NCBI GenBank assembly: GCA_005281725.1 | Contig: SSBO01000001.1 | Coordinates: 11,657,776 to 11,721,775 of the forward strand | Reading direction: 5' to 3' | From: Wuchereria bancrofti | Taxonomy: Eukaryota > Nematoda > Chromadorea > Rhabditida > Onchocercidae | DNA: 64,000 bases | Translations under genes and position numbers: made by a program | The notes under the pieces: model-generated | Databases searched by the model: none | Told to the model about the DNA's origin: nothing | Seen by the model: the letters and a program-made list of their open reading frames with translations, nothing else | Part shown: positions 49,521 through 62,457 of the stretch, piece after piece | How positions within the stretch are numbered: the stretch's first letter is position 1 | How the letters are laid out: each line of letters begins with the position of its first letter

Positions 49521-50175
49521 TAAGAACAATTACTCTTTAGTGTAAAAAACGCGAATAACATGAATAAAAATGTAACCAGTGACATCAAAAATAAAAATTC
49601 CAAGGATTATAATATTTACTTTATCAGTTATTAATATATTACTATAATCACTATTTCTTTCACAAGACCATATTAAAAAAAAAAAAAAACCCAAACATAA
49701 TGGATATGGAGTCCAATTTGATTATTTTATTTGAATTAGTTTCATACAATATTTTCTTACTGTAACTATTCGAGCCTATAAATTCAATGATATTGCCAAG
49801 AATTTAAGAGATAGCGCTCAAAATAAATAGCTACCAAATAAAAATGTTCATTTCGTGCGTTGAAGAGAATTTCAATAAATCTCACCAACGGCAACCGAGG
49901 CATTCATCATGGAAGTTCCGTCAAATTAGCGAACAATTTCTGTAGCGTTACAGCAAGTTGTACACCATGGATTACTCGACTAAAAGTGATGTAAATAAAG
50001 CAATAAATGAATACTTAGATCTTACCACTTGCTTTTACTAATACAACATAGCAAATATCTTTACAATAATAGTAGTTGCAGGAATTTCGTCAGAAACTTC
50101 ATGAGGGAATATTACGCAACAAACGCTTCTATGAACTTTGCTAACTGATCAAAATAATTCTACGTGATGTTTCTT

Positions 50176-53100
50176 TCAGAATGCTTCCATCTGATCTATG
50201 TACTCTGTTCTGCAGTGAATTCTCAAATTTCTAATCATAATCTGATCAGGAAGAAGTGCTAAATTAACATACCATAACACATCTGATAAAAGCAAGTATA
50301 AAATATGATAATAAAAATGAACAAACTTGTGATAATGAAACATGAATTTCTTGGCGCTCTCATGTTCCTCAAAAATAAGCGATACTGTATTCTCCGACGA
50401 TCTCCACACTTTCTAAACATTTCAACGGAATATGATTTCGCTCTTTTACGCATAGAAGAAGAATCCTTTATTAAGTCAGTAAGCGGTTAATCTAACTATA
50501 TTTATATAAAGCAATCGCTATTCAATCAAAATAGTTCCCTGCTAACAAGTTTACGATAAAAACCCTCGATACCTTGGTAGGTCCAATAGTCTCAGCAATG
50601 ATCCTGATTCTGTCTACATTAATCGCAGCCTGATTCAATGAGCTGATAACAACAGCCAAATAAGCCTTCTTCTTCCGTGTTCGTTCCAGATTCTGTTCGT
50701 TTTCTCGCTTAGCATGACGAGCTGATGTGACTGCAGTTGTTGTCACAGCAGCAGCAGCAGCAGCTCTTGCAGCCATTTGCTCCATATTGGGATCATTTCC
50801 GACCGCAGCAGGTTCCACTTTTTGTATGACACTACTATTAGTAGCTACAGCTTTTCCCACACAAACTGAGGCTTCCAGTCGGTTAACGTTAGCGGCTTCT
50901 CGTGAAACGTCACTACCTGTACCACTCACAGGCTCCTTTCTTCCATTTCGAATTCCACTAGTTTTTCGTATCCTACTATCAAATTTTCGTCTGCTAGAAT
51001 GCTCTTCATCCATTCTTCGACTGTGCTCAAGTCGCCGTTCACCGAAATTACTGGCACGATTCAATTGCCGCACAGACTTCTGGTCGGATGCAGAAATTGG
51101 TCCTCCAAGACGTTGAACAGTTTGAATACGTCGCTCTTCTTTTTTTCGTAAAATCACTTCGCGCATTTTTTTCTGCTCCTCCAACTTTGTCAAATATTCA
51201 CTGTCTAAACCAATCGCTTTCGCGCATTCCATAGTCTTTTCCTAAAGTAATTAAAAGTTCAAAAAAAAAGGATACCTCTAAAGTATTAAAAACAACAAAA
51301 TTCAGAGATATCCACTGACTTGCTTCGCTACATCATTTGCACGATTTCTAGCACGATCATAATGGTATACCGACTCTCTATGACCATCTCCAGATTGTCT
51401 CAAGCGGTCTCTGGAACGTCGACGTATCACTTCATTCCTGAGAATATCAATACTATTAGAACAAGAAAAAAAACAGCATACACGAAAAGTATACATGATT
51501 CTTCTTTTTGCAATTAGATTAAAGACCTTAAAGAATCTAAACTCAATAATAAGCCTCTAAACTCAATGCATATTGAAGTTTTGAATGCCACCAATTAGGA
51601 AACATGATGAATAACATTATAAATTCCAACCTTGAACGATGGTTGAACGGACGACGCGAAGATGAACGGCGACTGTGTGAATGAACTCGGCGATAAGGCG
51701 AACGTGATGAAGAACGTGACGATACAGTAGAACTTGAGGAATGCGATGAATAAGAATGCGACCTACGAATTAAATTTCATAAAATTTTTTTACCGTAAAA
51801 AGAGTTTTCGTACTTAGTTGCTTCTGCAATAACCGTCTTACTATATTAACTAAGTCCTGGTACTACTGTATTAAATTTTGCGGATGATTTAATCAACTCG
51901 GCAAGTGTCACAAAAACACTCTTAGTCAAAATAACTCTTGAAGTAATCCATGAGATAAACCTTGAACGTGAAGAAGAGGAAGAACGTGGTGAACGTGAGA
52001 AACGAGATCTGTTATGAGCCGTTGTACGACGCAAAAAACCTTCTACCATTTGATCCCACTGTCCAACGGATGGAATTAAGCCAGGAGACTCTGCCATAAA
52101 CTGATTAGGATAAACAGATGGAGGTGGTGGTGTTGAGTAATTTGGAAGTGGCATAATCTGGGGTGGTGGACGCGAGAAATCTGCGGATGATGATGGAACA
52201 ATCTAAAACATCTGTCGAAATAAGAACTAACGGACAGAACTAACGGTGAAATAACGGAATGTACATATAGACGGCTAAATAATTTAAATACATATTAAAG
52301 TTTTAAAAGATCGCAACTTTCAATTAAAGTAAAACACTTTAAATTTATGATATTTGCTCGAGGCATTCAGAAATCACTCATGAATGTAAAGTGTATGCTT
52401 ATGTATTTTGGACATTTAGGGCAATATGAGACTTAATTTTTTCGACAGTGTATATAGAGGACTTATTTCAGAAGGTTTAAAGCAATCTATGAAACGCTAT
52501 ATATGATTAACTAAAGGCAATTAGTTCGAAACAACCATAGCTTCAACTAGATGGTAAAGGTTAATAGTTAGCATTTTAAGTCTGTGTATTAAAGAATACT
52601 CTCGATGAATGTCTACAAAAGTATTATATAACATCATAACTGTTATTTTATAAATATTAAGAAGTGTCTTAATTGTGTCACGCAAATTTCAAACTTCATA
52701 TTCTTAGCGATATTTCGCTTCAAAAATGCTAGCAATGTGTCATGAAAAAAAAAAGAAAAAAAAAACTTACAGGAAAAGGAACAGAATGTGATACTTGTGG
52801 CAACATTGTGACGCTATTTGGTAGTGGAAGGGCTACCGGATGTCGTAAGCCTGGTACACTAGGGACTCTAATTGCCGCTTCCCATGGCAATGGTACTGCA
52901 AATAGCTTAAAGACAATGAAGCTTAAAAAGGCTTATGAGTAACAGTTGTAGAATCTAAGACTCACACAAAAATTGCAACAGCCTGAAGTTGATTCTTTGC
53001 AGTATTTTAATGAAACCTACAGCTCTATAATTATATAGACTTTGTCCTATCACAGTACCCTTCTTTAAAAAATGTAATAAGAGCTAAAAACTTTTTAAGC

Positions 53101-54300
53101 TGCTAAAATGCATGTCAAGACACATAAAACAGGGCATTACATTAAAACTATCATAAAAAGATACCTTACAGGAATCTAAAAAATTCATGATATTTACAAA
53201 AATTTCAGCTGTGTCTACTGCTTCATGAAAACAGACGAAAAACTGTCAAATTAAAAAGTGTCCTCACAGCTATGTGGTGCTGATCCTTGTGGTCTCAGGA
53301 CGCCTCTATGATGAGGGTTGATGAAAACTTTCGGTGCACGAGTTGTGCCTGTCGTGCCCTTCACCGAATGCAGTTGAGATGATCGAGACAAGTTGTCCTC
53401 CAAACCTATCGGCTCAACCTTTAAAATTACACAGTATTTTGGTGTAGTTTTCTCCTACCCAGGATAAAACTTAACCAGTGCCTTGGAATATATGTATCAA
53501 TATGCTGAAATATAATACGCTTCCTAATCAAACTAAAGATTCAAACGAATTACAATTAAGAATTCTTGCTATAGTTCTAAATACTTTGTATATTATCTAA
53601 TTTATTTTATTTCTAAGAATATTCAACAACACAAAAAGCATGAGTGAAAAAAGAAAAAGGACATATAATGAGAATATAAGAAAGTATAATGTGTCACCGA
53701 TTTGTTGGCTGAAGTACTGTTTGTCGGAGCATTTCGATTTTGCTCTTCCCTTTTTGACGATGCTTCATTCAACAAAGAACGTTTCTGCATTATCGTCTAA
53801 AATTCAAAGGCTAATACCATCATAAGAGATGTTTTAAAAGTCAAAAACATAACAAACACTGAAAGATATACCCGCTCGGAAGTGAACTTCGATAAACGTG
53901 GTGCTTTTTCGGCTTCCAAATCTTCGTCATAATCAAGTTCTTCGGTTTCTTCATGATGTTCCACAATTTCGTCTTTTATGCTTCCTTCTTCTTGAATATC
54001 GTCATCACCCAAAATTGCCGACTCATCCAATTCGCTTAGGTTACTAACATCCTGAAAATGATAATAGTAAGTCACAGAACTATTTTTAACAAATTTCAAA
54101 CTTCCTAACAAACTGTAAAATCGAGCTTACATACCCTGAAGAAGGGGTCAATCCCTTCATCTATAGGTGTGGTACTAATATTCTCGCTGACCAAAGAAGT
54201 GGAAAAAGATTTTGTATAAAATACCGAATGGTACTATGCAACATGAGCATAAACTTACAAATGTACTCGGTGTTTCCAACAGTAATTCTTCTTCGTCCAT
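50176..54300 (-). CDS. RS-domain, proline-rich protein with C-terminal RRM (tentatively RBM33-like)
   Basis: Eleven minus-strand exons: 54300-54259, 54182-54135, 54051-53872, 53418-53268, 52895-52771, 52202-51961, 51762-51631, 51437-51320, 51241-50573, 50412-50327 and 50230-50176; about 615 residues. Seen in order: an acidic N-terminus (MDEEELLLETPSTF, then DYDEDLEAEK), a proline-rich middle (LPLPWEAAIRVPSVP; STPPPPSVYP), Ser/Arg repeats across two exons, a charged helix EEQKKMREVILRKKEERR, a run of eight alanines broken by Arg, and a C-terminal RRM-like fold: LAVVISSLNQAAINVDRIRI then NTVSLIFEEHESAKKFMF. This suggests a nuclear mRNA-processing or export factor; the order recalls RBM33, but I cannot confirm orthology. 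The second exon's acceptor (GAG) and the last junction were chosen for phase and are the weak joins. Next to another splicing factor, on the opposite strand. Confidence 0.75.
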
Positions 54301-55868
54301 ATTCTGCCCTTCTCAAAGAAATCTGATTGAAGCAAATGTGATGTGACAAAAATTATATCATTTAAAGATAATCACAAGAATGATAACTTTAAAAATTCGT
54401 GTCCAAAAAAAGAAAGAATGAGAGAAACCGAACGAAACTATGATTACTTCTAATGGCTTAAACTTTTTTCAGCGATTTACAGAAAACCCTTAAGCTTTAC
54501 AGAAAAAAGATGCAGAAGAATAAATAGAGAACGGTTTAGAGAATTTAACATTTTTAATATAGTCACTATATTAAAATTCAACAAACAATACCATTAAATC
54601 GAATTTAACTTGTTTAATCACATGGAAATATCCATATATGCAGTGAAAATGTATATTAGATTATAGAGAAAAAACAAAACATTGCACTAGAAAGAATTGA
54701 AACCAATTTAGCGCTGAAATTACACAGCTCTTTTTTACCAAAATAAAAACTTTTTCAGAGAATTTATTAAAGAGTGTTACTGTTACGAAGTATGAAGGAG
54801 TATGGTTACGTACGTGACCTTTTAAAAAAACAACACGTGTAGAGTGAAACAAAACAAACCTCAAATATATACCCAAAACTCAATCATTCGTAAGAGAATT
54901 CACAAGGCGTTACGATCGCGCTCTGCCAAGATTTTCTGTATTAAATTTAATGAATTCTTGAATCGAATCGATATGAAAATTATGATCCCTCCGAGAGATT
55001 TTTATATTAATATTGAAGTTATTGTAAAAGTTAAACGATTTTGTTTAATTTTGAGGAATACTTTTTAAGTATACTAATTTACTTATAAATAATCCATGTA
55101 ATAGTTGCTTTCAATATGTTTAAAAAAAATTTCTTTTGCTGATATTCAGTGATTAATTATTGATAAGAAAGCAAAAAAAAAAAAAAACGAAATGATCAAA
55201 ACTTTTGATAAATGATTATTCTGAAAAGATAGTAGAATGATTAAGAAAGATATATGAGTGATATGTTAGCGATTATCTTTTGCTGATATTGCAATCATCT
55301 TACTGATAATTAACAATAATGTTATTTCAAAATTAAGCAATTTCTGCTATGATTGAGAGTGATAATATTAAAAAATTTGAAAAGCTATGGCATATATCTA
55401 TAGCAATTAATCTATCAGAGAGTTTAAGAAAATCATTTCTCATGCTAAGTTTAAAGGTCACTGCTTAGTTCCTTCTTTCTTCTTTTTTTTTTAATTCTTT
55501 ATTTTTACTAATACTATAATGAAATGTTTATTTTTGCTAAATCATTAAAAGAAAAAAAAATGACCAATTTTTGTCATTTTTTTTTTTTCATAACCAATTT
55601 TTGAAAATTTGAATTTTTACTTAATGAGTAGTATTAATGTAATATATTATGAGATTGTTAGCTTTTATACGATAACATTAGCTATTATCATGTTGGCTAC
55701 TTTCTAATTTCTTAACATTTACACTACAAATTTTTATAATTATCACAAATACTTTTTGAAATCAATTTTTTCATTATTACTTTTTTTTTTTATTTGATAT
55801 TAAAAGCGTACAGTGTAAACAAATAGGCGAAAATTTATGCGAAATGAAGTGTTTATTTTTGCACCATA
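54301..55868. other. Intergenic, upstream of the RS/RRM gene
   Basis: The first 700 bp are promoter-proximal and GC-richer near 54900 (a CGATCGCGCT word). An ORF at 54844-55068 looks like chance. The rest is AT-rich with homopolymers and a TATATA tract near 55996-56015. Confidence 0.45.
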
Positions 55869-55874
55869 TTTATT
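55869..55874 (-). terminator. Candidate poly(A) signal of the collagen gene
   Basis: AATAAA on the minus strand, 168 bases past the collagen stop. Confidence 0.35.
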
Positions 55875-56041
55875 GAGCTTCATCATATCAATTATTGTTA
55901 ATTCTTGAATTCCACATCACTTTGATCAGAATGACAAATATTTTGTTGAAAAAAAAAAATTTAATATTTCCATGTCACCGTTTGAATGAGCATATATGTA
56001 TATATATATAGAAATATATATATAGAAAGAGTCGTTTATCG

Positions 56042-57611
56042 TCAGTGTATTTTCATTAGATACGCTGAACTTCGTGGTGGACATGGACAGTAATGAGCGT
56101 CTGGTCCTGGTAAACCTGGCCTACCAAGCTAAAATATTATATGCTAATTATGAAGTTATCAAATGGAAATCAAATGTGATATTACATTAAGCAATTTAAA
56201 AAAATAGCAATGCAAAAATTTAAGTAATTTTAAAATTCTTAAAAAAAAAAAATGTCAAATATACCGCTCCAGGACGTCCATCATTGCCTTTCCTACCATC
56301 ATTTCCTCGCCGTCCTTCCATTCCCTGTTCTCCTGGTTCACCATCGGCACCTCTACTTCCATCCGGACCTGGTAAGCCTGGTGGTCCTCTTGGTCCAGTT
56401 GGTCCTTTTGGTCCTTGTGGTCCAACGCCTCGTTTTCCATCTCTTCCTGGTGATCCTGGCCTTCCAGGTGCTCCATCTGGTCCTGGTTCACCCATTTCAC
56501 CCGGTGGTCCAAGTAGTCCACGTTGTCCACTTTTGCCCGGCATTCCAAGTGATCCACGACGTCCTGTTGCTCCATAATCTCCTTCTAAACCATCAGGTCC
56601 AGGTGGTCCCTGTCGTCCCGGTGGGCATTCTATGCAACCACCAGGAAAGTGATATGTCGCTAACAGTGATACACCATTGGCACCATCTCTGCCATCCTCG
56701 CCAACTGGTCCATCAATACCTCTTATACCTTTATCACCTGGCGGTCCTGGTGGTCCTGGTGGACATAATTCTGGTGCTTGACATTCTATAACAAATTTTA
56801 TCTAAACTGTACATTTCTGAATGGAATGGAGCTGGTCTTCAAATAATTTCTAGAATTTTAAAACATATCAGTTTTAGCTTGATTCATTTTTTTTTTTTAA
56901 GGTTAAAAGTTGAAAACGAACGACAATGTGGTGGTGGGATGAATTGTCGTTTGTATCGGTTAATCAAAGAGGAGAATGTTTCTTGCCGACGACCACCTGG
57001 ACCAAAGTGAAGCATTACTATTCTTTCCCAAGTATCATCTGCAACTGTCTGAAAAAATATTGAATTTGATCCTTCTTAATTAACATATATTCATAAATTA
57101 TCATAATTAGCTTATTTACTCTTTCTACAGCATTTGCATTAATTCATCTGACTATTTTATTATTATTATTATAATTAATTAATTAATTCATCGAATAGTA
57201 TATCATATATCTACTTCTAAACTTTTTGTAATATTGTAAATGATCAAATAATCTAGTTATGAACATAGCCATTTGTGCATAAATTCTCAGTAGCTATTAT
57301 TATAGTATCACATTTCAAATTTGATAATGGAATTAAAAAAAAACTTGATTAACATTATTATAATCAAAAGTTCTTAATTCTATTCTTAAATAAACTTGCT
57401 ATAAATTGTAAAACAAAAAAAAAAAATGAAATTCTGAATTAAAAATTCGGACATTCAGAAAATTACTAACTCTAAAGACGCCCATTTCATCCATAACATC
57501 GTCATGCAAATTGTTTATTTCGTTAAATATTACGCAAACAGCGACCAATGATGTGACAATGATGCAGGCGCAACTGGCCGTTGCAATACCAATCATTGAT
57601 TTTGTGCTCAT
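56042..57611 (-). CDS. Cuticle collagen (Col_cuticle_N type)
   Basis: Four minus-strand exons, 57611-57471, 57048-56922, 56785-56265 and 56128-56042, give 291 residues, usual for the family. The product is a secreted structural collagen of the nematode exoskeleton. Seen: an N-terminal membrane/signal segment [20 protein letters not shown], the nematode cuticle collagen N-domain, a subtilisin-type cleavage site NRYKRQ near 76-81, cysteine knots HCQC, ELCPPG, CIEC and YCPCPP flanking the triple-helix blocks, and Gly-X-Y repeats interrupted once inside the main block (GKRGVGPQG). The last exon supplies [17 protein letters not shown] and a short tail. The start lies 7 bases after an acceptor-like ATTACAG, so a spliced leader is likely. 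The long plus-strand ORFs over 56252-56791 are its antisense shadow. Which collagen group it belongs to needs comparison by alignment. Confidence 0.96.
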
Positions 57612-60431
57612 TCTTTCCCTGTAATCTTATCACAGTAATTTAGCTTTAGATCTCATTAAATATTAAATTAAATAAATGTCTTTCAATTCCAATTTTATGA
57701 CATCAAAATTTTGAGTTAAAAAAAGAGCTCACTGTGTCAAAATGAAATTGATAAAACGATAGTAATGTGAAAAGAGTATGACATTTTATCATACAACCAA
57801 ATAGGCTAAGTAAAACTTATTATCAATTCTAAAACAAAATGAAAAATTCCTCAAATCGAAATGTAATTCCGAAATTTTCAAAAATGTTAAAAAATATTTG
57901 TAGTTTCTTCCTTTCTTTTCTTTATTTTATTATTATTATTTTTTTAAAGTATAGATCAGATTGTTTTTTTGCGTTTTAACTAGAAATTTTTGAAATATTG
58001 AATAAAATATATTATATCATCTATTTTCTAATTTCTTCGAATGTATTTATAATTTCGTAAATTTCACATTTCATTTTTATATAATAAATAATAATAGAAT
58101 TTGAACTTAAAAATTTCATATTAAGATGATTAATTTCATAAGAAAAGAAAATTATTCTATTCATTATCCTGAACTTTTCATCTTACCTTACAACTAACCT
58201 ACTGTTACGATACAATGAAAACTGTACGAAATGTCATTTTAGAAAATTGTCGCACATTAAAAGTATTTACAGCATCTTTATAAAGCAGGTATTCCTCTGT
58301 GAAAAACCAATGATATATATGAAAAAGGTATATAACAGGTAGCTCAAATGTTCCACCCATACATTGTTGACATAAAATGTTTGAAAGAAAAAGAGAAGAA
58401 AAGTGTTGTAATCAGGTAAAATTTACATTCCGGAATAAAATTTTCAAGAAATGATCGAAGATGAAATTAGAACTATTCAATAGAATGGAAAAGAACAATT
58501 GTTGCTACAAATATTTTTCATCATTTTTTAACTCACTTAAAGAAAAAGAAAAAAAAAATGCAAAAAGCACATTTTGCTTTTTATTATCAGCCACATCAAA
58601 TATAAATATTTGCTGAAGATTCAATTTGAAAAAAAAAAAAACCAGTTTTTAAAATAAATCTAACTGATTGCATTATTGAAAAAAAAAAAATCATAAACGA
58701 CGATGATAATAAGAATCTTTCATAAATGAAAAAATGAAAAAAAAAAAGGAAATTTTGTACGATTTAGTGAGACGGAAGGAAGGAAATAAATTGGTAATGT
58801 TGCTGAATCGTTTCATTTTCTTTCAAATTTTTTCTTTTTTCATTTTTTTTTCACTTTCGAATTAATTTTTGAGAAAAAATCAAATTGCTATGACTACATG
58901 ATAAATTCAAACAGTAATACTTCAAATATTTTCTTCTGTTTTATCTTCTCTCTTTCCATCTTTTTGTCCTTCAAATAAAATTTGCACTCTCTTCCTCTCT
59001 TTCTTTCTCTCTTTATCTCTTTTATATAAAATTTTTTCTTTAAAAACAAAAGAAAGAAAAAGAAGCAAAAGTATCATGAATAAAATTTTAACTGTTAAAT
59101 AGCAACATATTTGTATAGTACAAACTCTATCGAAAAATTTTCTACACTTTTTTTTATCTTTACCTTTCCTTCTCTCTCTCTCTCTCTCTCTTCCTCATTC
59201 AAATTGTATACTGAGAAATGCGGCGAAGTAATTTTGTTCATTTATTAACATTTTTTAAAAAGATGTATTTCTGAAACATTTTGCCTTTGTACAACAGTAA
59301 TTGTTTTTCTTTTACAAAAGGTCAAAGGTACAACCTTCAGAAAGAAATTGAATAGTGATAAAGTGATATTGATGATGTTATCACTACAATTATCATAATC
59401 ATATATTGTCAAGAATAAATGTATATCATCGTTTAGACTTTCTGGCAACATTAGAGACCGCGGGGAGAAAAAAAAAAGGAATCGATTACTAAATACTTTC
59501 ATATCAAATGGAATTGAAAATTGAAATGAAAATACATATTATGCCGAAATGTCTATTAAACAATGGCATTTAATAGCTACAAGGAATTCAGATAATTTTT
59601 TGTTTTGTTCGTTATAAAATTTCAAAAAAAAAAAATTTGCGTATTTCTAAAATGTAATAATTTAAATTTGAATAAGAAATGAATTTCGAAATTTAGATGA
59701 AAATTTTTATGAATCGCTGCTAGCAATAGCTAATTTTAAAGTTAGCTGATTCTGACATACTGAAATTAAAAATATTTCTAAAACGCTGTGCATTTAAAAA
59801 AAAATGTATTTAAGAATAACTGATGATTATACTGATTAAATTTTGAAAGTACCAATTTATCAATTCAAAGAATATTGTTAAGTTTTCAAAATTATTTAAT
59901 TTTTTTTTTAAAAAAATCTTAATGCTAATTGCATTAAGCCTAAACTATTTAAACTATTGCTATTTCATCCGCTAATATTTGCTAATAGTTAATTTAATTT
60001 AGCACTCTTTCTCACAGTGAAAAATATCTGAAAGTGATAAATAAAATGAAATTTAAGTTGACGAATTGTTTTCTTCCAATCTTCAATTGCTAAACGATAT
60101 ATTTTTTTAAATATTTATTTTGAATGACTATTTTCGATCATAAAACAATCAATGATTTAGATTAAATTGAGCAAAAATATTAGAAGTAAACCTACCGTTA
60201 ATCAAATTTAAAATCGTTATGGGCAACTTTTGAGCAACTTATAACGTTTACTAAAGTGACGCAAAAATGACGCCATACTTCTTTTCAAATTTGTCTGTCT
60301 GCAAACTTTTTTGCATTCTATTTGCTGAATTCTTCTAACTACTTTAAAAATAATTTTTAAATGTGAGCACAGTTGTTATGACCAACTAATAAATAATCAA
60401 AAATTGGAATTTTCAAAACGAAACATAAATT

Positions 60432-60482
60432 CACAGACACATACACACACACACACATACACACCCACACCACCACATACAT
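60432..60482. repeat. (CA)n microsatellite
   Basis: ACACAC/ATACAC units with CCACACC interruptions. Confidence 0.9.
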
Positions 60483-60971
60483 GCTTAACATAATTGAAAT
60501 TTATATTTTTACAATTTAAAAAAAGCAATAGAATAAAATTAGGTTAAAGAAATGGTAAAATCATCGTTATCATTAAGATTGAAATGATAAAGTAATGAAA
60601 ATAAAGTAGCAAAATGTAAAAACACTACAGGAAATCCCGGTGCATTTACTAAGAGATTATTGAATATGATATCGAATAAGTATTTAATTACAATATAATA
60701 TAATGCATTATTTAAAAATAAAAAAAAAAAAGAAGCATTCTCAAAAGATCATTATTTTCCATAATCAATGATATATCAGTAATACAAATGCAATTAATTA
60801 TCCATCCATAAAGTTTTGAAATATAATTTAAAAAAAAAAAAAAATCAATAAGTTTTATATAAAAAATATCTTTTAAAATCATACAAATACGTTCGATAGT
60901 TCAGTGTAATTTTCAAAAAAAAAAAAAGAAAAAAACATTTTTTTTTGTTTCCTTTCGTTTTTTATTGCGAT

Positions 60972-60995
60972 TATTCATTCATTCATTCATTCATT
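60972..60995. repeat. (CATT)n microsatellite
   Basis: Five to six ATTC units in a row. Confidence 0.9.
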
Positions 60996-61227
60996 ATTTC
61001 TGTAAACAGTTAATGTAATTTGCAATGAAATTATCCAGTAATTGTTGAAAAATTTTACAATGTATTAAAATTAATTTAAAAAATTCTTGAAAAAAAAAAA
61101 AGAAAATTACTTAGCAAGTAGAATGAGAAAATGTTTAGAAGCACTGAACATGAAATACTGATGAAATAATAATATATTAAATCAGTAAGTTAAGTGATGT
61201 ATTATTTTTATGAAATGGAATGAAATT

Positions 61228-62456
61228 TTATGATCGTCGAATTCGTAGCCAATAAGGATTGCTAGTATTTGAAATATGACTGATCGATCGAAGCTCGTAT
61301 TGATGCGTGGTAGTTTGTTGGTGTGTTGAAAATTTTTTCTTATTTCTAGAAAAAATAATATCAAAGTGATAAAATTTAATTAATTAATTGATTTAAATGT
61401 TAGCATAATTATGAGAAAGAAGAAAAATTTAAATTGAAAATAATATTTTAACGAACAGTTTTTCTTTTTTTTTTTTTTTAAGAAGTCTTTTTTTAATTTA
61501 AAAAAAAATTTTCAAAGCCAGTTTTAATATATTTATCAATTTTTTTCCTCGAAAAAAATTCTAAATTTTAAAATATTAATACCGTTTTTTTGGTGCTTTT
61601 TTTTGCACTTCTTTTTCGCTCTCAGAATATTTGCTAGTTTGCTGCAAAATATTTAATTCAATTATTCAATCATATGTCTTATAAAGTTTCACTTATTAAA
61701 AGCAAAATTAATTAATTTTAAAATAACATTTTGAGGGAAAACATTAAATTACATTCTACAAAACACAATTCTTATTCCTTCCTGAATATTTTATTAGCAT
61801 TAACAATTTGCTAATCAATTTATTTCGTATTCATAAAAATTAATTGCAAAGCAAAATTAGCATAAAATGACTAACCGTAAAAGTGCTAAAAAAATATAAC
61901 TTTAGAAAGCTATCAGCAAATTTCCTACACACTGGACAAATTTTGGTATTTTTATCAATCTGAAATAAATTAATGAATCTATAATTGAATAAAAATTAAT
62001 TTATCTACAGATTAATCGATTCAATTCAAAAAAAGGAAAAGAAAAATTGCACTTTAATATCTAAGATTAAATTATCTACTAGATATTATTTGAATCCACA
62101 ATTTTTTTCTTCTCATATTTATTTCAATACTTGTATCACCATCTATTAACATTTTAAAAATCTCATTTTAACTATTGATTTAATTAACAAACAAAATGTT
62201 TGTTCGATTTAGCTAAGATAATTTCTTTTTCTTTTTTTTAAATTTTACAAATATTTTAGTACTAATATTCTTTTGTAATACTAAAATAGATTTATTCAAA
62301 TTTGTAATATTTCTGAAATAAACATATAATTATGAATAATATACGAACCGCTAACCACGATGAGATGCAATGTCGATGAAATACATGACCACATTTCAAT
62401 GCTGCAAATCCAAATAATCCATCATCAGCTTCCAAACAAATTGGACAATTCAACAT
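61228..62456 (-). CDS. Small RING-H2 finger protein, putative E3 ubiquitin ligase
   Basis: Four minus-strand exons, 62456-62349, 61959-61876, 61641-61583 and 61345-61228, give 122 residues. RING-H2 domains recruit E2 enzymes for ubiquitin transfer. The finger starts at residue 4: C4-x2-C7, C22-x-H24-x2-H27-x2-C30 (CGHVFHRHC) and C44-x2-C47 (CPVC), all eight ligands present and split across the first intron. After it come FADSFLKLYFFS, reminiscent of the LYF-type segment after the RING in TRAIP-like proteins, then a Lys-rich stretch (KKAPKKRNKKK) and a polar tail ending LRIRRS. The ATG is one base after an ATTTTATAG acceptor, pointing to a spliced leader and a complete N-terminus. Much shorter than TRAIP (about 470 residues), so it is either a truncated relative or a separate small family. 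Confidence 0.85.
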
Positions 62457-62457
62457 T

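Larger units (their letters stand above)
57619..61227. other. Intergenic, collagen 5' side to RING gene 3' side
   Basis: About 3.6 kb without a supported gene: A/T homopolymers, CT-rich tracts at 58985-59021 and 59169-59192, a CA microsatellite at 60432-60482, and a CATT repeat at 60972-60995. An 85-codon minus ORF at 59245-59502 has no recognisable product. Confidence 0.5.

Noticed and set aside
50727..51116. 129-codon plus-strand ORF rich in Ala and Ser
   Set aside because: Antisense of the long exon of the RS/RRM gene.
56252..56791. 179-codon plus-strand ORF, the second longest open frame
   Set aside because: Antisense of the collagen Gly-X-Y exon; repetitive codons keep all frames open.
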